Positions 1-7,131 of a stretch of DNA of 64,000 nucleotides are shown piece after piece. The DNA lies in assembly GCA_014896535.1 (NCBI GenBank), contig JADBKE010000019.1, positions 62,001 through 126,000 of the forward strand. Direction: 5' to 3'. The DNA is from Candidatus Fermentithermobacillaceae bacterium. GTDB lineage: Bacteria > Bacillota > Sulfobacillia > Fermentithermobacillales > DUSS01. The notes beneath the pieces were generated by a model. It had not been told where the DNA came from and made no database searches. It was given only the letters and a program-made list of their open reading frames with translations. The position numbers and the translations under genes were made by a program. Within the stretch, counting starts at the first letter, position 1. Each line of letters starts with the position of its first letter.

Positions 1-47
1 AAAACCTCCGACAAGCCGCCGAAAAAAGACACTTTGCGGTAGTCCTT

Positions 48-80
48 TTGACAAGTCTCGTCCTCCGCCACTGCTATGAT
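48..80 (+). promoter_or_regulatory. candidate spoIIG promoter with long spacer and Spo0A-like boxes
   Basis: A perfect -35 hexamer TTGACA (48-53) and a near-consensus -10 TATGAT (75-80) are separated by 21 bp, too long for a normal sigma-A promoter. The spoIIG promoter of Bacillus subtilis is known for a 22-bp spacer and dependence on Spo0A bound over its -35. Here TTTGACA at 47-53 is the reverse complement of a 6/7 match to the TGNCGAA 0A box, and further 6/7 matches lie at 7-13 and 17-23. The predicted start near 87 is about 60 bp upstream of spoIIGA. Spo0A control is inference. Confidence 0.45.
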
Positions 81-146
81 CGATGCCGACCTGGTCATAT
101 CCGGGTCATGTCCGGAATAGTCATTATTCCCGGGGAAGGGTTGGAC

Positions 147-1022
147 ATGACCAGGTACGTCTACGCTGACGTATTATTCCTGGTGAATTTCGCAGCCAAC
201 TACCTGTTGCTCACCGCTACTGCTCGCTTGAGTCGCCGGAGGGCGAGGCGGGGGAGGATAACCCTCAGCGCCCTCGGAGGAGCGCTGTACGCTGCGTTTG
301 CCCTTGTTCCGGGCTTAGAGCCTCTTTACGCATGGCCGGTCAGACTGATGGCCGGGGCCTTGATGGTTCTGATATCTTTTCCCGACGCGAGAGGCGCAGG
401 TGTTTACCTGCTTTTTCTTTCGTTTTACCTGTGTTGCACGGTTGCCGCCGGCACGGCCATGGCCCTCTTGAGTCTGGTCCAGAGTTTGCGGTCTTATTCC
501 CTGGCTGACCGGCTGTGGTCGCCAGCCTCGTGGTGGACGGTGCTTGTGGGGCTCCTGGTGGCGGCAGCTATTCCCTTGCTCTTGGCCTTGAGTTCGCAAA
601 AACCCGGGTCTCCTTTCCTTCAGGTGGAGCTGGAAGTCGACGGCAAATCTGTAACCCTTGTCGGGCTGCTCGACACCGGTAACGATTTACGAGATCCATT
701 GAGCGGGTTACCCGTGATCGTCGTGGACCTCGACAGTCTGAAGAGCATACTGTCCGGCGAGACCCTCGACTTTTTCTCATCCAACTGGGAGTCCATCGGG
801 GAGAACCTGGCGCTCGACCCAATGGCCAGGCGGCTGCGGCTCATTCCGTATTGCGGAATATCGGGCAAAAGGGGAGTTCTGCCCGGGTTCATTCCCGATA
901 AGGTGCTTGTGTCCGGGAGAACGGGCCTGCGCACCCCAATCGATGCCGTGGTTGGCGTATCCTGGCAAAAGCTTTCGCCATCCGGAGCATATCAAGCTCT
1001 GGTCCATCCCGACCTGGTTTAG
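147..1022 (+). CDS. spoIIGA: sigma-E processing peptidase SpoIIGA
   Basis: Membrane-bound aspartic protease that cleaves the N-terminal pro-sequence from pro-sigma-E in the mother cell. The first about 150 residues of this 291-aa protein form a block of hydrophobic segments, starting MTRYVYADVLFLVN as in SpoIIGA. The C-terminal cytoplasmic half carries the catalytic aspartate motif LLDTGNDLRDP (Asp about 176) of the family. ATG 147 is preferred over the longer upstream frame because a GGGGAAGGG site lies just upstream. It is followed directly by its substrate gene sigE, the classic spoIIG operon. Strongly supported by motif, length and context. Confidence 0.95.
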   Translation: MTRYVYADVLFLVNFAANYLLLTATARLSRRRARRGRITLSALGGALYAAFALVPGLEPLYAWPVRLMAGALMVLISFPDARGAGVYLLFLSFYLCCTVAAGTAMALLSLVQSLRSYSLADRLWSPASWWTVLVGLLVAAAIPLLLALSSQKPGSPFLQVELEVDGKSVTLVGLLDTGNDLRDPLSGLPVIVVDLDSLKSILSGETLDFFSSNWESIGENLALDPMARRLRLIPYCGISGKRGVLPGFIPDKVLVSGRTGLRTPIDAVVGVSWQKLSPSGAYQALVHPDLV

Positions 1023-1133
1023 CAGAGGAAATCCCTTTTCTGAAGGGTGTGAAGAGATAGCTTCGCCGTCCTTCGCGGCGTAGCAAAGCAAGGAGGACGG
1101 CGCCGTCGTCGGTGCAACAGGAGGTGTTGGCGC

Positions 1134-1856
1134 TTGGACTTTTTGCGGCTGAAGTGGACGCTGCTTTTAAAGTGGTTCAAATTGAGAAGGGCGCTCGGGC
1201 TCGATGTCTTCCTGGGATACATCGGGGGAACGGAGGCGCTCCCGCCGCCTTTGACTGCGGACGAGGAGTCTTTTCTCATAGAGAGGCTCCAAGAAGGGGA
1301 CCCTGACGTGAAGAGCGTCCTCGTGGAGAGGAATATCAGGCTCGTGGTGTACATCGCGAGGAAGTTCGAGAACACCGGTGTGCCCATCGATGACCTTGTG
1401 TCCATCGGGTCGATCGGTCTCATCAAAGCCATTTCCACCTTCGACCCGTCCAAGAAAATCAAACTCGCCACATACGCCTCGAAATGCATAGAAAACGAGA
1501 TCCTCATGTACTTGAGACGCGTTGCGAAGACCAGGGCGGAAGTATCGTTCGAAGAACCCCTGAACATCGATGCGGAAGGCAACGAGCTGTGCCTTGCCGA
1601 CGTCAAGGGTACCGACGAGGACGTGATATACAGGTCGCTGGAAAAAGAGGTGGACCGGGCCGTTTTGAGGGAGGCTCTGGACCGCCTTTCGTGGAGAGAA
1701 AGGACCATCGTTGACCTTCGCTTCGGTCTGAAAGACGGAATTGAGAGAACTCAAAAGCAAGTCGCGGACATGCTCGGGATCTCGCAGTCATACATCTCGC
1801 GGTTGGAGAAAAGGATCATGCAAAAGCTTCACCACGACATTATGACTTATCAGTAA
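1134..1856 (+). CDS. sigE: RNA polymerase sporulation sigma factor E (pro-form)
   Basis: Mother-cell early sporulation sigma factor, 240 aa against 239 aa in B. subtilis. The N-terminal pro-sequence is basic and hydrophobic and ends at [13 protein letters not shown], which matches the known processing junction of sigma-E. Region 2 ([29 protein letters not shown]) and region 4 ([13 protein letters not shown]) are intact. The start is TTG 1134 behind AGGAGGT at 1119-1125 (8-nt spacing). It lies 111 bp after spoIIGA, so the protease and its substrate are probably co-transcribed. Activation needs SpoIIR, encoded two genes downstream. Confidence 0.97.
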   Translation: MDFLRLKWTLLLKWFKLRRALGLDVFLGYIGGTEALPPPLTADEESFLIERLQEGDPDVKSVLVERNIRLVVYIARKFENTGVPIDDLVSIGSIGLIKAISTFDPSKKIKLATYASKCIENEILMYLRRVAKTRAEVSFEEPLNIDAEGNELCLADVKGTDEDVIYRSLEKEVDRAVLREALDRLSWRERTIVDLRFGLKDGIERTQKQVADMLGISQSYISRLEKRIMQKLHHDIMTYQ

Positions 1857-2068
1857 CCCCGCCTTACTCCAGACCTAACCGCCTCCTTATCAACATCTCA
1901 TCCCGATTCTGAACAGGCTTCCCGTCGGGAGAGCCATCAACGAACTGCCAACCAACACCCGGTTATTCCGTCCTCACCAACTTTTCTCGGCCACATCCGC
2001 CGCTCGGAAACGCTGCGGGCGCGGCTTAGAATCTCGAACGCAGTTCAGGGCCGTATTTCGCTGGAAGC

Positions 2069-2098
2069 GTATAGCACCTGTACTGTGTAGGCAATACT
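2069..2098 (+). promoter_or_regulatory. candidate sigma-F promoter of sigG-spoIIR
   Basis: GTATA (2069-2073), a 16-bp spacer and GGCAATACT (2090-2098) fit the sigma-F consensus GYWTA-about 15-GGNNANANT. In B. subtilis both sigG and spoIIR are under sigma-F control, and the site lies about 50 bp upstream of the sigG start. Assignment rests on the motif and on known regulation of these genes; transcription itself is inferred. Confidence 0.55.
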
Positions 2099-2149
2099 GT
2101 CACATAGTAGTTTCACTAAATTATGGCAACTCACACGGGGGTACGCGAT

Positions 2150-2920
2150 TTGAACAAGGTGGAGATTTGTGGAGTCGACACTTCGAAGCTCCCCGTCTTG
2201 TCGTCGAGCAAGATGAAGGAGCTTTTCCTGGCAATGAAAAACGGGGATAGATCGGCCAGACAAGCCCTGATATCGGGAAATCTCCGGCTGGTACTGTCCG
2301 TCATCCAGCGGTTTCAAAACAGGGGTGAATGCGTGGACGACCTCTTTCAAGTAGGGTGCATCGGTCTGATGAAGGCCATAGACAATTTTGACCTCTCTCA
2401 AAACGTCAGGTTTTCAACATATGCAGTGCCCATGATCATCGGCGAGATTAGGAGGTATCTCAGGGACAACAACCCCATAAGGGTTTCGCGCTCTCTCAGG
2501 GACATTGCGTACAAGGCGCTTCAGGTTAGGGATACGCTCGTAACGAGGCTCGGGCGGGAACCGACGGTGCCGGAGATCGCGAGCGAGCTCAAGATGCCCG
2601 AGGACGAGGTGGTTTACGCCCTCGATGCAATCCAGGAACCCATCAGCTTGTTCGAGCCCGTTTACCACGACGGAGGCGACCCCATCTACGTAATGGACCA
2701 GGTTAGCGATTCCAAGGGCGAGGACTCTTCGTGGCTTGAGGGCATTTCCATCAATGAAGCCATATCGAAATTATCCGAGCGTGAACAGGCCATAATAAGG
2801 ATGAGGTTCTTCGAAGGGAAAACACAGATGGAGGTAGCCAAAGAAATAGGAATATCGCAGGCGCAGGTTTCCAGATTGGAAAAAAGTGCGCTGTTGCGCA
2901 TGAGAGAGCACATGGGCTAG
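2150..2920 (+). CDS. sigG: RNA polymerase sporulation sigma factor G
   Basis: Late forespore sigma factor of the sigma-70 family. The protein begins MNKVEICGVDTSKLPVL, almost the same as B. subtilis SigG. It keeps region 2 (NLRLVLSVIQRFQNRGE, STYAVPMIIGEIRRYLRDN), region 3 (PIRVSRSLRDIAYKALQVR) and the region 4 helix-turn-helix (GISQAQVSRLEKSAL). TTG 2150 is chosen over ATG 2123 because a GGGGG tract lies just upstream and because the SigG family begins there; this gives 256 aa. It stands 294 bp after sigE with its own candidate sigma-F promoter, and its stop codon overlaps the ribosome-binding site of spoIIR. Confidence 0.97.
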   Translation: MNKVEICGVDTSKLPVLSSSKMKELFLAMKNGDRSARQALISGNLRLVLSVIQRFQNRGECVDDLFQVGCIGLMKAIDNFDLSQNVRFSTYAVPMIIGEIRRYLRDNNPIRVSRSLRDIAYKALQVRDTLVTRLGREPTVPEIASELKMPEDEVVYALDAIQEPISLFEPVYHDGGDPIYVMDQVSDSKGEDSSWLEGISINEAISKLSEREQAIIRMRFFEGKTQMEVAKEIGISQAQVSRLEKSALLRMREHMG

Positions 2921-2934
2921 GAGGTGAACGAGAG

Positions 2935-3642
2935 GTGAGAAAGGGCGTAGGTCCTGTGCTGCAGGCGCTGGCCATAGCTGCGGTGGCCGGAATCGTTCTG
3001 GGTTTGGGCTGGTATGTGGCGGTGGCTTATTCATCCCAGAAGGCCTATACTCCTGACAACCTGATCCGGCTTCACATCGTTCCCAACTCAGATTCCGAGC
3101 TGGACCAGGAACTGAAACTGTCCGTTAGGGACCGCCTCCTCAGGGAGATCGCGCCCGAGCTAACGCCGGGGCACGGAGGGTCGCCCCTGGTCAGGCTGGA
3201 AGAGCTCTTACCCACGGTGGATGCGGTTGCCAGGGAAGTTGCGCGGTCCGCCGGAGTTGACTATGGCGTTTACTCGGAAATTGGCATTTACCGGTTCCCC
3301 AGCGTAAGTTACACCGCAGGTACAAGACAGATCATGCTGCCTTCGGGCAAATACCTTGCGCTCAGAGTCGTCCTGGGAGAGGGAAAAGGTCGAAACTGGT
3401 GGTGTGTGATATTCCCGCCCTTGTGCTACCTTGACGTCGCCGTGCGCCAGCAAGCGCCGCCAGATATCACCTCGATGGCAAGGGATGAGCTCGAGCGCCT
3501 TTGTCAGCGGGCTGTAGCGGATGAGCATGCTCCCACGGAGGTCCGGTTCTTCCTTGCCGAGGTGCTTAAGTCCGGCTGGGAGAAGATCGCTGCTGCCATA
3601 TCTCGCTGGCACGGACGGGTTCTCCTGTGCCCGGCGCCTTGA
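2935..3642 (+). CDS. spoIIR: stage II sporulation protein R (SpoIIR)
   Basis: Signalling protein made in the forespore and secreted into the intermembrane space, where it triggers SpoIIGA to process pro-sigma-E. The 235-aa product has an N-terminal membrane anchor or signal (about residues 10-30), then the family hallmarks NLIRLHIVPNSDSELDQ (about residues 43-59), LALRVVLGEGKGRNWWCV and IFPPLCYLDVA. GTG 2935 is preceded by AGGAGGT (2919-2925), which overlaps the sigG stop, so the two genes are likely translated from one message. Linkage to spoIIGA-sigE puts the ligand next to its receptor and target. Confidence 0.93.
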   Translation: MRKGVGPVLQALAIAAVAGIVLGLGWYVAVAYSSQKAYTPDNLIRLHIVPNSDSELDQELKLSVRDRLLREIAPELTPGHGGSPLVRLEELLPTVDAVAREVARSAGVDYGVYSEIGIYRFPSVSYTAGTRQIMLPSGKYLALRVVLGEGKGRNWWCVIFPPLCYLDVAVRQQAPPDITSMARDELERLCQRAVADEHAPTEVRFFLAEVLKSGWEKIAAAISRWHGRVLLCPAP

Positions 3643-3736
3643 GCTCGGGCGCTTTGCGTTGTAGTTCACCAATTGTACCTTCAGAGGATTTCCCCCCATC
3701 CCCCGTGCCATATAATGCTTTCGGGGGCGTCTTGAT

Positions 3737-3997
3737 TTGATAAGGGCATCGGACCTCTCTTCCCGGGACGTCATTAACACCGTGGACGGTCGAAAACTGG
3801 GAAACATCGTGGATATTGAGTTCGACCTCACCTCGGGCCGAATAACGGCCGTCATAGTTCCCGGTCCTGCCAGAGGATTAGGCATTTTCGGCAGGGGCGA
3901 TGATTACGTGATCCCCTGGGAGAACGTGAAGAAAATCGGTGAGGACGTGATCCTCGTGGAACTGGCCGAGCGATATTCTCGCCGTCAGTCTCGGTAG
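3737..3997 (+). CDS. PRC-barrel protein, YlmC/YmxH sporulation family
   Basis: An 86-aa PRC-barrel protein. Residues such as RDVINTVDGRKLGNIVDIEF, GIFGRGDDYVIPWENVKKIGEDVILVEL are typical of the YlmC/YmxH family, found only in endospore formers and usually beside sigG or ymxG; its biochemical role is unknown. TTG 3737 is preceded by a GGGGGC tract at 3723-3728. CATATAAT at 3709-3716 resembles the sigma-E -10 consensus CATACANT, but no convincing -35 was seen. It follows spoIIR by 94 bp. Confidence 0.88.
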   Translation: MIRASDLSSRDVINTVDGRKLGNIVDIEFDLTSGRITAVIVPGPARGLGIFGRGDDYVIPWENVKKIGEDVILVELAERYSRRQSR

Positions 3998-4012
3998 AAC
4001 CCTCGTTGGACA

Positions 4013-4021
4013 TGTTATAAT
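4013..4021 (+). promoter_or_regulatory. extended -10 element upstream of the HlyD-like gene
   Basis: TGTTATAAT is a perfect extended -10 (TGN-TATAAT). No good -35 lies 17 bp upstream, as is usual for extended -10 promoters. The predicted transcript would have a leader of only about 10 nt before ATG 4038, and no Shine-Dalgarno site is visible there. Confidence 0.4.
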
Positions 4022-4037
4022 CAGCGCGATCGTTGCC

Positions 4038-5294
4038 ATGTCTTACAGGAAAAAACGACTCAATGGCGGGCCGCTGCGAAAATGGGCCTTCGCGGTGATC
4101 GTTTTAGTACTGGCTTTTTTTCTTCTTCCATGGCCGGTCATACGTTCCGCCGTCCTCAAAGCGGCCATCCCGCTGGGATTCCCCAGAGAAGGAGCGCTTG
4201 ACATCGACGTTACTGGCCGCTGCCTTCTCGCTGGCAGCGAAGTCGTAGTAAAAGCTTCTGCCGACGGCGTTCTCCGATACCTGGTCCGGTCCGGCGAGTG
4301 GGTAAGGGCAGGTACGCCCATCTGCACGATCCGGTCCGAAGAGACTCGCGAAGTTTTGGAGGAAGCACTCAGAGCAAGAAAGGAAGAACTCCGGGCTTTC
4401 GATAGAGAAAACTCAAATCGAATCGAGGAAGCTCGCAAAGACCTGTTAGATGCATATCGGGAAGCAGGCAGGGACCTGTTGGCGGCTTCCCGGGCCAGCG
4501 CTCTTCCGGACCTGGCGATGAGAAAGGATCGGGAAACTCGCGTACTTTCGACCTGCGCCCGAATCGCCGAACTCCGCAACTTCCTGGAATCCAGCGAGGA
4601 GAAGAGAAGCGCCATCCTCCGGGAGATCGCCTACCTGGAACAGGCGCTTTCCTGGGCGGAGGTGACGGTCCTCGCGCCGGTGGCGGGAGTGTTCTTCAGG
4701 CAGGTTGACGGGCTCGAGGCACGGTACTACGACGCCCGCGAGCTATCTGCGGCGGATATTAGAGCTTCCTTAGACGAAGCCTTACGCACCCGGCCGCAGG
4801 GGCCCTCAGACGGTGACCGAGTGTCTCGCGGACAAATCCTGGGGAAGATCGTCCCGGAAGAAACGGTTCGGTTCTTCCTGCCGGTTCCCACCGAGGACAG
4901 ACCACCCATCGAGCAGGGCCAGGCGGTGACCGTGAGGACTACTTCGGCAGCTTTCCCGGCCAGAATCGAACGGGTGATAGACGGAAAACCCCCCGGGTAC
5001 TCGGTGATCGTAGGAAGCTTCGAACTTGGCCTCTCCGGAACCGAGACATTTCCCAGATACCTGGACATCACCCTCGTGACGTTTTCGGCCAAGGGTCTAA
5101 TCGTGCCGTCAAGCGCTCTGGTACAAAAGAACGGGACGACCGGAGTCCTCGTGGTCCAAAAGGCCGTGGCGCGGTTTTGTCCCGTTGAAGTGATGCTGGT
5201 GAAAGGGAATGAAGCGGTCCTTCGAGGAATATCTCCCGAGACTCAGATAGTCCTAAGGGGCTGGGCATTTCTGGAGGGGAAGAGGGTACGGTGA
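4038..5294 (+). CDS. HlyD-like membrane fusion/adaptor protein
   Basis: A 418-aa protein with one N-terminal membrane segment (about residues 15-32), then a lipoyl/barrel-sandwich half (VVVKASADGVLRYLVRSGEWV, about residues 69-89), a long charged coiled coil (about 100-200), the second lipoyl half (LAPVAGVFFRQVDG) and a beta-barrel C-terminus. This is the order of HlyD/RND-type adaptors, but no pump or outer-membrane partner is adjacent. Genes of this kind sit between sigG and yggS in several Clostridia, where the role is unknown. Its last 4 bp overlap the yggS start, which suggests coupling. Confidence 0.75.
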   Translation: MSYRKKRLNGGPLRKWAFAVIVLVLAFFLLPWPVIRSAVLKAAIPLGFPREGALDIDVTGRCLLAGSEVVVKASADGVLRYLVRSGEWVRAGTPICTIRSEETREVLEEALRARKEELRAFDRENSNRIEEARKDLLDAYREAGRDLLAASRASALPDLAMRKDRETRVLSTCARIAELRNFLESSEEKRSAILREIAYLEQALSWAEVTVLAPVAGVFFRQVDGLEARYYDARELSAADIRASLDEALRTRPQGPSDGDRVSRGQILGKIVPEETVRFFLPVPTEDRPPIEQGQAVTVRTTSAAFPARIERVIDGKPPGYSVIVGSFELGLSGTETFPRYLDITLVTFSAKGLIVPSSALVQKNGTTGVLVVQKAVARFCPVEVMLVKGNEAVLRGISPETQIVLRGWAFLEGKRVR

Positions 5295-5995
5295 GCATGG
5301 AATCGGGTTCTATCGAGAAGCTTGCGGCGAATCTGGAGCGGATACGGCAAGGAATTGACAGAGCTCTTGAGCGGTCCGGAAGAAAAGGCCCGGTAAAAAT
5401 CCTGGCCGTAACCAAAGGGGTATCCCCGCCGTTGATTGAGAAAGCTCGGGAGCTGGGAATCTCGATCTTTGGCGAAAACAGAGTTCAGGAAGCTCGCGAA
5501 AAGGTGAGAATGGGAGCATTTGGCGGTGCTGAGCTTCACTTTATAGGCCACCTTCAAACCAACAAAGCGTCCCTGGCTGCCCGGCTGTTTTCGTGTGTCC
5601 AGTCAGTGGACTCTACCAGAGTCGCTCTTGCTCTTTCCCAGGCTTCCGTGAGATACGGGAGAGTCTGTCGGGTCATGCTCGAGGTTAACGTGGCCCGCGA
5701 TCCTGCCAAGTTTGGAGTGAGCCCAGAGGAGGCTCTGAACCTGGCCAGGTACGTGCTGGGTCTGCCGGGGCTCGTTCTGACGGGGTTGATGACGGTGGCA
5801 CCCGAAGATCCCGAGGCAGCGCGAAGGGCTTTCAGGGGTCTGGCGTCGCTGAGGGACCGCCTGCTTTCGGAAGGCATACCGGGGGATGCCCTGGCGGAGT
5901 TGTCCATGGGCATGACGTCGGATTACGAAATAGCTGTGGAAGAAGGTTCGACGATGATCAGGATCGGGCGGGGACTGTTCGGGGAAAGAGCCTGA
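5291..5995 (+). CDS. yggS: YggS/YlmE family PLP homeostasis protein
   Basis: Monomeric PLP-binding TIM-barrel protein of the COG0325 family (YggS in E. coli, YlmE in B. subtilis), which buffers pyridoxal phosphate and has no known enzyme activity. Seen are the Schiff-base lysine region ILAVTKGVSP, FGENRVQEAREK, HFIGHLQTNK, the SVDS motif and the C-terminal LSMGMTSDYEIAVEEGSTMI, the family signature. GTG 5291 overlaps the previous stop by 4 bp; ATG 5297 is an alternative. 234 aa is the normal length. Confidence 0.93.
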   Translation: MSMESGSIEKLAANLERIRQGIDRALERSGRKGPVKILAVTKGVSPPLIEKARELGISIFGENRVQEAREKVRMGAFGGAELHFIGHLQTNKASLAARLFSCVQSVDSTRVALALSQASVRYGRVCRVMLEVNVARDPAKFGVSPEEALNLARYVLGLPGLVLTGLMTVAPEDPEAARRAFRGLASLRDRLLSEGIPGDALAELSMGMTSDYEIAVEEGSTMIRIGRGLFGERA

Positions 5996-6073
5996 CGGGC
6001 ACTGTCGCACGCGGCAGGAACGCAGCGGCGCTCCGTGGAACATAGTACCAATCCTGTGTGGGGAGGGTCGCCC

Positions 6074-6616
6074 GTGCTCACTCCGCTCGATATCCACAAC
6101 AAGGAGTTCAAGAGGTCTTTCCGGGGTTATAGCGAGGAGGAAGTAGATGAGTTCCTCGACCTTGTGGTCGCTGAGTTCGAGAGGCTTTTGAGGGAAAACG
6201 AGGATCTCAAAGCCAAGAACGCCGATCTCGATGCGAGGTTGCAGCACTACAAGACGATAGAGGAAACGCTTCAAAACGCCATAGTGGTGGCCCAGCAAGC
6301 AGCCGACGAGCTCAAAGCTGCGGCTCGAAGAGAAGCGGCGGTCATCAAGGAGCAAGCCGAAATCGAGGCCCGCAAGATCAAAGAAAGAGCCGAACGAGAA
6401 GCCGCTTCCATTCTCAACCGCGTTTCTGAAGCCAGGCAAACCCTGGGTCGGTTCAACGCCGAGCTCAAGGCGCTGCTGCGCACGTATCTGGACATGCTCG
6501 AGAAAGCGACTGCGTCGATGGAGGCGGCGCTTGCGGCCCCGTTTGTCGAAACGGCCGCAGCAAGGGCGAAAGTTTCGGAAACCTTTAAAGCCGAAAACGA
6601 CGAAAACGGGGAATGA
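6074..6616 (+). CDS. divIVA: cell-division/polarity protein DivIVA
   Basis: Curvature-sensing coiled-coil protein that marks septa and poles and in sporulation helps anchor chromosome origins. The N-terminus LTPLDIHNKEFKRSFRGY is the conserved membrane-binding head, followed by a coiled coil of about 100 residues rich in A, E and K. GTG 6074 is chosen over the upstream frame because GGGAGGG (6061-6067) is correctly spaced and because the family starts here; this gives 180 aa. In B. subtilis sepF, ylmG and ylmH lie between ylmE and divIVA; none is present in this 78-bp gap. Confidence 0.93.
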   Translation: MLTPLDIHNKEFKRSFRGYSEEEVDEFLDLVVAEFERLLRENEDLKAKNADLDARLQHYKTIEETLQNAIVVAQQAADELKAAARREAAVIKEQAEIEARKIKERAEREAASILNRVSEARQTLGRFNAELKALLRTYLDMLEKATASMEAALAAPFVETAAARAKVSETFKAENDENGE

Positions 6617-6623
6617 TGTTTCT

Positions 6624-6974
6624 TTGCCCGAGCCGGAAACTTTAAATCCAGATCGAGTTCTGGATGAGATTGGAGCCCGCGAGGAAAGCGGGGGAGTGAG
6701 CTTTTGTGTAAAGGCGATCCCCAAGTCCGGCGCAAATTCCGTGAAAATCGCCCCCGGTGGTCTCACCATCAAACTGAAGTCACCACCCGTCGACGGAAAA
6801 GCCAACGAAGATCTCCGCCGTTTTCTCGCATCCGTTCTCGGGGTTTGTCCCGGGGCCGTCGCCATCACGTCTGGCGAAACATCCAGACGCAAGAGGGTTT
6901 TCATCCGGGGGCTCACGAGGCAAGGCCTCTTACAAGCCCTGGCGTCGGCAAAGTCACCGGAAAAACTCCGCTGA
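6624..6974 (+). CDS. DUF167/YggU family protein
   Basis: Small protein of the DUF167 (YggU) family with the conserved block SPPVDGKANEDLRRFLASVLG followed by ITSGETSRRKRVFIRG. The function of the family is unknown. TTG 6624 is proposed because it lies 7 bp after divIVA with GGGGAA upstream (116 aa); the open frame extends further upstream inside divIVA but without a better start. The N-terminal about 30 residues before the domain are not conserved to my knowledge. In many bacteria yggU neighbours yggS, and both are in this cluster. Confidence 0.85.
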   Translation: MPEPETLNPDRVLDEIGAREESGGVSFCVKAIPKSGANSVKIAPGGLTIKLKSPPVDGKANEDLRRFLASVLGVCPGAVAITSGETSRRKRVFIRGLTRQGLLQALASAKSPEKLR

Positions 6975-7131
6975 GTGATAGAGATTCCCGACTGCGCGAG
7001 GCCCGGTGCGCTTGTTTACCCGCATCGTCGGTCATTGGCAGGTTTTCTTTACCGACAAAAGGGTGATAGAATATCGAAAATCGCGGCTGTACCTTGGGCC
7101 GCCGAAGCTACCGAACAGATGGGTGATAGAC

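Noticed and set aside
6975..7131. T-box riboswitch before ileS
   Set aside because: The conserved T-box sequence and a terminator hairpin were not found, although T-box control of ileS is common in Bacillota.
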